Of a stretch of DNA of 5,418 bases, positions 1 through 5,418 are shown piece by piece (the stretch's first letter is position 1; each line of letters begins with the position of its first letter). The stretch is from NCBI GenBank assembly GCA_000437675.1, contig FR901801.1, forward strand, positions 1 to 5,418, in the 5' to 3' direction. A program made the position numbers and the translations under genes. The DNA is from Prevotella sp. CAG:891 (GTDB lineage: Bacteria > Bacteroidota > Bacteroidia > Bacteroidales > Bacteroidaceae). Below the pieces are notes generated by a model that worked only from the letters and a program-made list of their open reading frames with translations, searched no databases and was not told where the DNA came from.

Positions 1-40
1 AAAATAATTTTGAACACCTACTTAAAAATGACTTGAAACA

Positions 41-72
41 TTTTCCATGACCTCCTTTTTTCATTATTTTTG
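41..72 (+). promoter_or_regulatory. Possible rightward promoter for the abi-hsdR unit
   Basis: TATTTTTG at 65-72 fits the Bacteroides -7 element TAnnTTTG exactly. A TTTT at 41-44, one base off the TTTG -33 element, lies 20 bp upstream, within the usual spacing. Transcription would start near 78-80 and give the abi gene a leader of roughly 138 nt running through the inverted repeats at 88-136 and 140-176. That leader would be fully antisense to the predicted leftward small RNA. The region is AT-rich, so a chance match is possible. No better rightward promoter was found between here and 218; TCTATTTG at 200-207 misses one consensus base and has no -33 partner. Confidence 0.38.
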
Positions 73-103
73 TATGGTAAAAGAAACAGGATATCCATGA
101 ACG

Positions 104-129
104 AAAAAACCCGTTCTTAATGAACGGGT
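104..129 (-). terminator. Intrinsic terminator of leftward small RNA
   Basis: ACCCGTTC (109-116) and GAACGGGT (122-129) form a perfect 8-bp stem with a 5-nt loop. Read on the minus strand, the stem is followed by an unbroken run of T (110 down to 104, partly within the stem base), the classic rho-independent arrangement. Read on the plus strand it is followed by TATATCC, so it should terminate leftward transcripts much better than rightward ones. No minus-strand protein gene lies to its right; the only leftward unit it can serve inside this window is the short transcript from the promoter at 187-217. Confidence 0.72.
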
Positions 130-180
130 ATATCCTTAACTTGGTTACGTGTTTTTAAAACAGAGGCTTTACCAAGCATT
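104..180 (-). ncRNA. Predicted small RNA, candidate AbiF partner RNA
   Basis: A consensus leftward promoter (187-217) and an intrinsic terminator (104-129) bracket about 77 nt with no useful reading frame. The RNA can fold into two parts. A 5' stem pairs CTTGGT (176-171) with ACCAAG (145-140) and encloses an internal loop and a small TGTTT/AAACA hairpin (162-158 with 154-150, 3-nt loop). A short AT-rich linker leads to the terminator hairpin. Established knowledge: AbiF/Abi_2 genes in several phyla are accompanied by a conserved structured RNA (the abiF RNA motif), and AbiF-RNA pairs have been treated as RNA toxin-antitoxin systems. Inference: this RNA, divergent from an Abi_2 gene, restrains the adjacent HEPN protein. 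The transcript ends are estimated from the signals; I could not test membership in the published motif. The same stems can largely form on the plus strand, so orientation rests on the promoter and the T-run. Confidence 0.6.
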
Positions 181-186
181 ACGATA

Positions 187-217
187 CAAAGATACGGATT
201 CTATTTGAATATGCAAA
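187..217 (-). promoter_or_regulatory. Leftward Bacteroides-type promoter
   Basis: Reading the minus strand, TTTG (217-214) is followed after exactly 19 bp by TATCTTTG (194-187), a full match to the Bacteroides primary sigma consensus TTTG, 19-21 bp, TAnnTTTG. Transcription would start near 178-182. Its -33 box touches the ATG of the rightward abi gene at 218, so polymerase bound here would cover the start of that gene. It has no leftward coding target; a terminator lies about 50 bp beyond the predicted start. Confidence 0.68.
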
Positions 218-934
218 ATGAAATATAAAAAAGTAGTCAGATTATATTCTAATTCAAGGATTTCCAAATATTACAGGGCAACCAACCGCAACAAAAACAA
301 GGCGGTCATGCTCTATTATGCCAATATGAAGATAGCACAGGCGTTTCATCCTTTATTGTCTTCATTTGAGGTCATATTGCGTAACCAATTGCATTATGCG
401 CTGGCGCATCATTTCTCCGATGGCAACTGGATTATCAACCAGAAGACCGGATTCATGACTGCCCCCTCTCTGACCTATACAAACAAACGGACAAAAAGAA
501 AAGTTACCAATGACTATCTATTGAAAGAGGTTATGAAGGCTGAAAAGAAAATTTCCGATCGGGGTGTCAAGGTTACGACTGGCAGAGTCATAGCCGAACA
601 AACTTTGGGCTTTTGGAACAGTTTTTATGAAACGCATCACTATGCGCTTTTGGCTGGTGTACCCTGTCGGATTTTTAAAAAGTTGCCTTCCGGATATGGA
701 CGCAAGGAGATTAATGACATTATAGTGCAGGTTCGTGAACTGCGCAATCGCATCAATCATAACGAACCTATATGTTTTGTAAACAGAAAATGCGATTTTT
801 CTTATGTAAAGTGTATGTATTCGATAATCAGTGATTTTCTTACATGGATAGACCCTGAAATTATGCCTTCACTAAGGGAGGTTGATAAAGTACGCAAAAT
901 AATAGAAAAAGAAGAAAATAAACAAAGGCAATGA
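218..934 (+). CDS. Abi family (Abi_2/AbiF-type) HEPN protein
   Basis: This 238-aa cytoplasmic protein resembles the Abi_2 (AbiD/AbiF-like) abortive-infection family, thought to act as HEPN ribonucleases that stop growth during phage infection. Visible family hallmarks are the N-terminal pattern around S13-R14-Y18, the helix FEVILRNQL (50-58), the central TLGFWNSFY block (129-137), and the C-terminal HEPN signature RNRINHNEP with R176, N177 and H181 in RNxxxH spacing, the presumed catalytic motif. There is no signal peptide or membrane segment; the C-terminus is charged and helical. The start at 218 is the first ATG after an in-frame TGA at 206-208. No Shine-Dalgarno site is present, as is usual in this phylum. 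GC is about 43% in a hand-counted 120-nt sample, below the hsdR body. It sits 32 bp before hsdR, probably in the same transcript, and is preceded by a divergent predicted small RNA that could be its antitoxin. The family call is strong; RNase activity and target are inferred. Confidence 0.85.
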   Translation: MKYKKVVRLYSNSRISKYYRATNRNKNKAVMLYYANMKIAQAFHPLLSSFEVILRNQLHYALAHHFSDGNWIINQKTGFMTAPSLTYTNKRTKRKVTNDYLLKEVMKAEKKISDRGVKVTTGRVIAEQTLGFWNSFYETHHYALLAGVPCRIFKKLPSGYGRKEINDIIVQVRELRNRINHNEPICFVNRKCDFSYVKCMYSIISDFLTWIDPEIMPSLREVDKVRKIIEKEENKQRQ

Positions 935-966
935 CTAAGTAATAAGACTCTTTTTTAAACCATACT

Positions 967-3900
967 ATGGCTACAGATACTTCAGAAAAAGAATTGGAAG
1001 CTACCATCGAAGCTTACCTGATAGATGAAAAAGGCGAACGCGCGGAAAGCTCCCGATGGCTGAAAGGCGAAAGCAAGGACTTCAACCCCGAATTCTGTGT
1101 GGATGAAACAATGCTGAAAGCCTTTCTGCAACATACACAGATGGATAAGGTGACACGCGCCCGTATCTACGATAGTCCGGCCAATACGAGGAAGTTTCTG
1201 GAGCGGCTGCGCGACCAGATTACCCGGAGAGGCGTGGTGGATGTGCTGCGCCACGGCATGGAACACAATGCCACTATCTTCGACCTCTATTACCCGATTC
1301 CCACCGCCGGCAATGTGCAGGCCGCCATTGCCTACGGACAGAACCGGTGGACGGTGGTTCGTCAGCTCCGCTATCTGCAGACACGACCAGACATCGTACT
1401 GATGCTGAACGGACTGCCCATTATCACGCTGGAACTGAAGAACCAACTGTCGTGCCAAAACGTGGATTGCGCAGTAAGACAATATAAAACAGACCGCAAC
1501 CCGAAAGACCTGCTGTATATGCCCAAGCGCTGTGCCGTACACTTTGCCGTGGACGATGCCGAAGTGAAGATGTGTACGGCGCTGGCCGGACCGAAATCGT
1601 GGTTCCTGCCCTTCAACAAGGGAGTGGACGACGGAGCAGGAAACCCACCGAACGAAGGCGGACTGAAGACGGCTTACCTGTGGGAAGACATCCTGCAAAA
1701 AGAACGGCTGAGCGACATCTTGGAGAACTATGCGCAGGTAATCCGCGAAAAGGATGCCGAAACAGGCAAAACCAAGGAAAAGTGCATCTGGCCACGCTAC
1801 CATCAGCTGGAAGCAGTGCGCGAACTGCTGGCCGACACGGCGGCCCATGCAGGCGGTATGCGCTATCTGATTCAGCACTCCGCCGGTTCGGGAAAGAGCA
1901 ACTCCATCACCTGGTTGGCCTTTCAGCTGGTGAACATGAAGCAGGCCGACGGACTCACTCCACGCTTTGAAAGCATCATCGTGGTGACCGACCGCGTGAA
2001 CCTGGACAAGCAAATCCGCGACAATATCCGCGCATTCTGCAACAACAAGAGCATCGTGCAGTGGGCCGACGACAGCGATGCCCTGAAGACGGCGCTTTCG
2101 GGAGGCAAAAAAATCATTGTCAGCACCATCTGTAAGTTTCCGTTCATCCTGCAGACCCTGGGCAAGGAACTCGCCGAAAGGCAGTTTGCCGTCATCATCG
2201 ACGAAGCACACTCCAGCCAGAGCGGCTCGATGCAAAGTGCCCTGAACCGGGTGCTCTCAGGCTATGGCCACAAGGATGTGAACCTGGAAGACAATGAAGA
2301 CGGATTGAACGAACTGCTGGAATACGTGGTGGCCGGACGCATGATGGCCCAAAACACCAACTTCTATGCCTTCACGGCTACCCCCAAGAACAAGACACTG
2401 GAGATGTTCGGCATCCCCTATACGAATGCAGATGGTGAAACAGGGCACAAGGCTTTCCATACCTATTCGATGCGTCAGGCCATTGAGGAAGGTTTCATCA
2501 TGGACGTATTGGAGCATTACACCACCTACGACAGCTTCTACAAAATTATCAAATCGACAGCAGCCAATCCTGAATTCGACAAGGATCAGGCAGCCAAGAA
2601 ACTCCGGGTATGGGTGGAAAGCCGACCGGAAACCGTGGCGAAGAAGGCACGGATCATGGTGGAACATTTTCATGAAAATGTGGCGTACAAAATGGGCGGT
2701 GAAGCCCGGTGTATGGTCATTTGCAACGGGATTCTCCGAGCCATTGACTATTACTATACCATCAAGGAACTGCTGGCCAAACGGAACAGCCCGTACAAGC
2801 CCATCATTGCCTTCAGCGGTACCAAGGAGTATAATGGAAAGCAAGTGTGTGAAGCCGACCTGAACGGATTCCCCTCGTCGGCCATCGAGAAGACCTTCCG
2901 GAGCGGAGCCTACCGCTTTCTGATTGTGGCAGACAAGTTCCAGACCGGCTACGACGAGCCCCTGCTGCACACCATGTATGTGGACAAGCCGCTGAAGGAT
3001 GTGAAGACGGTGCAGACACTGAGCCGACTGAACCGCTGCCACCCGCTGAAGGAAGAAACCTATGTGCTGGACTTCGTGAACAAGGCCGAAGATATTCAGG
3101 AGGATTTTCAACGCTACTATAAAAAAACCATCCTGAGCCACGAGACCGACGTGAACAAACTGAGTGACAAACTGGCCGTTTGCGACCAGTCGATGATTTA
3201 CGAGGAGGAAGAGGTGGAACGCTTCAACCAAAAATACTGGAGCGGAGCACCCCGTGAAGAAATTGACCCGATACTCGATGTTTGCGTTCAGCGATTTGAA
3301 GAACTGACTGATACGGACGATAACAACCAGCAGATTGAAGTGAAGTCGGCCATGAAGCAGTTTGTCCGCCTCTATGAATTCCTTACGGCACTGATGGATA
3401 TTCAGCGCATAGACTGGGAAAAGAAGAACACCTTCTTCCACTTCCTGCTGCGCAAACTGCCCAAGATTGGTAAGGAGGACTGGACCGAAGGGTTGCTCGA
3501 CCTGGTGGACTTCGACAAGTACCGGGTGGTGAAAGGAGAAGACCGGAAAATTAAACTGGAGAATGTGAATGCCACAGTAGATCCCATTCCGGTGGGCGAT
3601 GCCGGTACGGGCGGACAGGACCCTAATCTGGAAACGCTGGAGCGCATCGTGGATGACTTCAACCTGGTGTTTGGCGACATCGAATGGGGAGACCCGGATA
3701 CGGTACGCCAGCAGATTCGTCAGGTGGTGACTAAGCTGCAGGAGAACGACGAAGTGCGTGATTCGATGCTGAACAACGACGAGGAAACGCAGATACAGGT
3801 GATTCACGACAACATCTCTACTGAACTGGGCATCATCACAGCCAACAGCAGTGAGATGCAGCGCCGCTATCTGTCGCAACCGTCTATCCAGGCACAGCTG

Positions 3901-4596
3901 GACAACCTGATTCTCATGCGGCTGCAGGAGCAGCTCAATCCGGAAATCAACGAACAGATACTTTCGGAAAAACTACTCGAAGAATTTGCGGCAGACTTCA
4001 AGGAACTCTGTGGCAGCAGGTTACGTCCGCTGGAAGAGGGAATTGAATGGTTCTTCAAGGTGCTCGATACGCCTACCATCTCCTCGTTGGATGGCATCAA
4101 GAAAATCAAACGAACCATCAACCTCGTTTACCGGACCCAGGGAAGAGAAGAAGACAAGCAAGATTGGCTACAGCAGATTTTAGGCCGGTTTGAAGCTTAT
4201 ATGAAGAAGATTTATTATATGAGCCATCAAATTGAGCTTATGAAAGCAGACGGACGTTTTGTACAATTTCTTGATGCAGCCAAGGCCGTTCGAGTAAATC
4301 AACTCCATTTCACGGTTGACCCGAAACTGGAGATGATGAAGGCGTATTACGAATTCGTTCACGCACAACGGAATGAAGAAAGCCATAACGCACCGATCAT
4401 TGCTGATGACGAAGTGTCGGTAGGGCTGCACATGACGATGGCCATGTATCTTTATGCGACCCTGATCAATATCCCTGAAATGGAAGGGCAGACAGGCGAG
4501 CATAGCTACATGATGAAAGATGTGGATTATGTGTCGTATGCAGCAGATAGTGGTTCTTCTTACTCAAAAGTATCTGATGTGGAAAAGGAAAGCTAA
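967..4596 (+). CDS. hsdR: Type I restriction endonuclease subunit R, with C-terminal HEPN-like extension
   Basis: HsdR is the ATP-driven translocase and nuclease of a type I restriction-modification complex: with HsdM and HsdS it pulls in unmethylated DNA and cuts it. The N-terminal nuclease shows D142, E156 and K158 of the PD-(D/E)xK site (PD then ELK). A PRYHQ block (276-280) precedes the SF2 motor: Walker A AGSGKS (306-311, K310), motif Ia VVTDR (339-343), DEAH (412-415), TATP (470-473), motif V FQTGYDEP (658-665) and motif VI QTLSRLNR (683-690). All catalytic residues are intact, so it should be active. At 1209 aa it is longer than the roughly 1000-1050 aa common in the family. The extra tail, from about residue 1045, ends in a helical region with RNEESHNAP (R1135, N1136, H1140), a HEPN-like signature. 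GC falls from about 62% near Walker A to about 44% over 4201-4560. The start is the first ATG after an in-frame TAA at 943-945. hsdM and hsdS are not in the window. No promoter is visible in the 32-bp gap after abi, so co-transcription is likely. Confidence 0.95.
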   Translation: MATDTSEKELEATIEAYLIDEKGERAESSRWLKGESKDFNPEFCVDETMLKAFLQHTQMDKVTRARIYDSPANTRKFLERLRDQITRRGVVDVLRHGMEHNATIFDLYYPIPTAGNVQAAIAYGQNRWTVVRQLRYLQTRPDIVLMLNGLPIITLELKNQLSCQNVDCAVRQYKTDRNPKDLLYMPKRCAVHFAVDDAEVKMCTALAGPKSWFLPFNKGVDDGAGNPPNEGGLKTAYLWEDILQKERLSDILENYAQVIREKDAETGKTKEKCIWPRYHQLEAVRELLADTAAHAGGMRYLIQHSAGSGKSNSITWLAFQLVNMKQADGLTPRFESIIVVTDRVNLDKQIRDNIRAFCNNKSIVQWADDSDALKTALSGGKKIIVSTICKFPFILQTLGKELAERQFAVIIDEAHSSQSGSMQSALNRVLSGYGHKDVNLEDNEDGLNELLEYVVAGRMMAQNTNFYAFTATPKNKTLEMFGIPYTNADGETGHKAFHTYSMRQAIEEGFIMDVLEHYTTYDSFYKIIKSTAANPEFDKDQAAKKLRVWVESRPETVAKKARIMVEHFHENVAYKMGGEARCMVICNGILRAIDYYYTIKELLAKRNSPYKPIIAFSGTKEYNGKQVCEADLNGFPSSAIEKTFRSGAYRFLIVADKFQTGYDEPLLHTMYVDKPLKDVKTVQTLSRLNRCHPLKEETYVLDFVNKAEDIQEDFQRYYKKTILSHETDVNKLSDKLAVCDQSMIYEEEEVERFNQKYWSGAPREEIDPILDVCVQRFEELTDTDDNNQQIEVKSAMKQFVRLYEFLTALMDIQRIDWEKKNTFFHFLLRKLPKIGKEDWTEGLLDLVDFDKYRVVKGEDRKIKLENVNATVDPIPVGDAGTGGQDPNLETLERIVDDFNLVFGDIEWGDPDTVRQQIRQVVTKLQENDEVRDSMLNNDEETQIQVIHDNISTELGIITANSSEMQRRYLSQPSIQAQLDNLILMRLQEQLNPEINEQILSEKLLEEFAADFKELCGSRLRPLEEGIEWFFKVLDTPTISSLDGIKKIKRTINLVYRTQGREEDKQDWLQQILGRFEAYMKKIYYMSHQIELMKADGRFVQFLDAAKAVRVNQLHFTVDPKLEMMKAYYEFVHAQRNEESHNAPIIADDEVSVGLHMTMAMYLYATLINIPEMEGQTGEHSYMMKDVDYVSYAADSGSSYSKVSDVEKES

Positions 4597-4681
4597 AACA
4601 GAAAGTATAAAAAGTCTGTACATAGTCGTTCCTTAGAAATATCTATGGATATTCAGCAATTTAGCTGATAAAAGTATTTGA

Positions 4682-4729
4682 AAAATCTGCAAGTTTTAGT
4701 CCCTTTAGGTCAAGAAACTTGCAGATTTT
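4682..4729 (+). terminator. Hairpin terminator after hsdR
   Basis: AAAATCTGCAAGTTT (4682-4696) is perfectly complementary to AAACTTGCAGATTTT (4715-4729): a 15-bp stem with an 18-nt loop, 85 bp after the hsdR stop. The stem ends in TTTT on the plus strand and in a run of five T on the minus strand, so it can serve both directions. It most likely ends the abi-hsdR transcript and insulates ddh from it. Confidence 0.75.
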
Positions 4730-4748
4730 ATGATTTAAAAGACGAATA

Positions 4749-4775
4749 ACACTCCATCGTTAATGGCGTGAGTGT
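4749..4775. repeat. Imperfect inverted repeat in the hsdR-ddh gap
   Basis: ACACTC (4749-4754) pairs with GAGTGT (4770-4775). Inside it CAT (4755-4757) can pair with ATG (4763-4765), leaving a 4-nt bulge (GCGT) and a 5-nt loop. It could be a second weak hairpin behind the terminator or a protein site. No function is assigned, and it is short enough to be chance. Confidence 0.35.
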
Positions 4776-4788
4776 ATTGGACTCGCGT

Positions 4789-4856
4789 AAAAATGTTCAA
4801 TCGGCTGAACAAAAATGTTCAATGAGCTGAACAAAAATGTTCAGTCATTTGTAAAC
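4789..4856. repeat. Tandem 22-bp repeats carrying GTTCA-N6-TGAAC dyads
   Basis: Two adjacent 22-bp units (4789-4810 and 4811-4832) each begin AAAAATGTTCAAT, then two variable bases, and end GCTGAAC. A third copy (4833-4856) keeps AAAAATGTTCA and then decays, ending in AAC. Units 1 and 2 each contain a perfect dyad GTTCA-N6-TGAAC (4795-4810 and 4817-4832). The 22-bp period is about two helical turns, so bound proteins would line up on one face of the DNA. This suits a cooperative operator or similar protein-binding array. It sits about 135-200 bp before the ddh -7 element and after the hsdR terminator. No unit codes for protein. Confidence 0.7.
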
Positions 4857-4990
4857 ATACCGTTTTGGGGGCGATGAGGACGCAAAGCAGAGGGGGCGGT
4901 GCGAAAGCGAGGAAACAAGTGGGTGAAACTTCTGTAAATTACCTTCTGATTTTTTTACAATCGAAAAGCATACATTTTGCTACAAATTCA
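4857..4990. other. Noncoding gap with G-rich stretch
   Basis: No gene is visible here. From about 4866 to 4918 the plus strand is purine-rich, with GGGGGCG occurring twice (4867-4873 and 4892-4898), followed by an AT-rich stretch up to the ddh promoter element. Two G-runs of five are too few for a clear quadruplex call. Confidence 0.4.
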
Positions 4991-4998
4991 TAACTTTG
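4991..4998 (+). promoter_or_regulatory. Probable -7 element of the ddh promoter
   Basis: TAACTTTG matches TAnnTTTG. A TTTG sits at 4976-4979, only 11 bp upstream, too close to be a normal -33 element. At the expected spacing the sequence is AT-rich but shows no TTTG. A start near 5003-5006 would leave a leader of about 140 nt before ddh. It lies downstream of the hsdR terminator, so ddh should have its own transcription. Confidence 0.5.
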
Positions 4999-5004
4999 CA
5001 TCCG

Positions 5005-5146
5005 CATTGTTTCATGCTGGTCTGCCGCTTTTCGCCCCTGCATTTTTCCGAGGAGGCTGAGGCTCTACGGTGCTGTGCCGATGGGCAGAATAACGTGAAA
5101 TTATCTATTGCATCAAGTTTACTTTTAAACATAAAAACTTCAGAAG
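5005..5146 (+). promoter_or_regulatory. Possible structured 5' leader of ddh
   Basis: If transcription begins near 5004, the mRNA carries about 140 nt of untranslated leader. Visible pairings are TCTGCC (5021-5026) with GGCAGA (5084-5089), closing a 57-nt interval; a small CGG/CCG hairpin at 5068-5080; and two mutually exclusive pairings just before the start, GTTTA/TAAAC (5117-5121 with 5126-5130) or AAGTTT/AAACTT (5115-5120 with 5135-5140). I do not recognise a known riboswitch (lysine, TPP, cobalamin and SAM cores not seen). The leader depends on the promoter call. Confidence 0.3.
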
Positions 5147-5418
5147 ATGACCGCTGTAAGTAAGAAAATTCGTGCTGCCGTAGTAGGTTATGGCAACATT
5201 GGTAAATACGCTCTGCAAGCACTTGAAGCTGCTCCCGATTTCGAAGTGGCAGGTATCGTGCGCCGCCAGGGTGCTGAAAACTGTCCCGAGGAACTGGCAC
5301 ATTATGCCGTGGTAAAGGATATTCGCGAACTGAACGACGTGGATGTGGCCATTCTTGCCACTCCTACCCGTAGCGTCGAGGCTTATGCCAAGGATATTCT
5401 GGCACTCGGCATTCACAC
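5147..5418 (+). CDS. ddh: meso-Diaminopimelate dehydrogenase, N-terminal part
   Basis: The first 90 codons are present; the gene runs off the window. The N-terminus is a dinucleotide-binding Rossmann fold: AVVGYGNIGK with G14, G16 and G19, then VAGIVRR (34-40), whose arginines suit the NADP 2'-phosphate, then VDVAILATPTRSVEAYA (65-81). This pattern matches the Bacteroides-type diaminopimelate dehydrogenase (about 300 aa when complete). The enzyme makes meso-diaminopimelate in one NADPH-dependent step from tetrahydrodipicolinate and ammonia, supplying lysine and peptidoglycan in the cytoplasm. The ATG is fixed by an in-frame TAA at 5132-5134. It is a housekeeping gene unrelated to the defence genes before it, separated from them by a terminator, and probably marks the edge of the defence locus. 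Another Gfo/Idh-type reductase is possible but less likely. Confidence 0.88.
   Translation, partial: MTAVSKKIRAAVVGYGNIGKYALQALEAAPDFEVAGIVRRQGAENCPEELAHYAVVKDIRELNDVDVAILATPTRSVEAYAKDILALGIH

Noticed and set aside
10..15. TGAACA near the left end as a partner of the TGTTCA repeats at 4789-4856
   Set aside because: Only six bases match and the A5 tract context is missing, so it is not evidence of paired island ends.
25..56. Minus-strand AGGAGG followed by ATG and an 8-codon frame
   Set aside because: Only two bases separate the AGGAGG from the ATG, the frame is very short, and Shine-Dalgarno sites are little used in this phylum.
104..180. ToxIN-like type III antitoxin repeats
   Set aside because: The small RNA region has no tandem repeats, and the neighbouring protein is a HEPN Abi_2 type, not a ToxN fold.
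982..2235. Long minus-strand open frame of 417 codons opposite hsdR
   Set aside because: It lies wholly inside hsdR, which has intact motifs. The translation shows no recognisable domain and looks like the antisense of GC-rich coding sequence.
2257..3879. Minus-strand open frame of 540 codons opposite hsdR
   Set aside because: Same reason: it mirrors the helicase and central region of hsdR, with low-information His/Val/Leu-rich translation and no start signals of its own.
4789..4856. Tandem repeats as a CRISPR array
   Set aside because: The units abut without spacers, the variable part is two bases, and there are no cas genes nearby.
4866..4898. G-quadruplex in the G-rich stretch
   Set aside because: Only two long G-runs occur, 20 bp apart; four closely spaced runs are needed for a canonical call.
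4976..4979. TTTG as the -33 box of the ddh promoter
   Set aside because: It lies only 11 bp from the -7 element, while 19-21 bp is expected.
4980..5416. Two overlapping minus-strand frames of 106 and 103 codons at the right end
   Set aside because: They oppose the ddh Rossmann domain and its leader. The plus-strand frame carries the GxGxxG motif, and neither minus frame shows a recognisable family.

Overview
The window looks like a Bacteroidales chromosome, most likely Bacteroides or Phocaeicola. This rests on promoter-like sites of the Bacteroides type (TTTG, about 19-21 bp, TAnnTTTG), the lack of clear Shine-Dalgarno sites before the genes, and the family resemblance of the last gene to Bacteroides diaminopimelate dehydrogenase. 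All genes read rightward.

Layout. Positions 1-217 hold no protein gene but are densely organised. On the minus strand, a consensus promoter (187-217) points at a strong hairpin plus T-run terminator (104-129), which together define a predicted small RNA of about 77 nt (about 180 down to 104). Next come an Abi_2/AbiF-type HEPN protein (218-934, RNxxxH motif R176-H181) and, 32 bp later, a complete type I restriction subunit R (967-4596, 1209 aa). HsdR has an N-terminal PD-(D/E)xK nuclease, a two-lobed SF2 translocase, and an unusual C-terminal extension with a second HEPN-like RNxxxH motif (R1135-H1140). A 15-bp hairpin terminator (4682-4729) closes the unit. The 550-bp gap that follows contains a hairpin, a tandem array of GTTCA-N6-TGAAC dyads, a G-rich stretch, a -7 promoter element and a possible long leader. 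The window ends inside ddh (5147 onward), a housekeeping lysine/peptidoglycan gene.

Working together. The abi gene and hsdR probably share one transcript and belong to a type I restriction-modification defence locus whose hsdM and hsdS are not in this window (presumably upstream). The most interesting reading is an RNA-controlled HEPN ribonuclease (AbiF protein plus divergent small RNA) built into a restriction locus whose DNA-cutting subunit also ends in a HEPN-like domain. DNA restriction would then be backed by RNA cleavage or growth arrest. The small RNA and the C-terminal HEPN domain are predictions from sequence. The AbiF-RNA pairing as such is known from other bacteria, so what may be new here is this RNA, its divergent arrangement and the HsdR combination.
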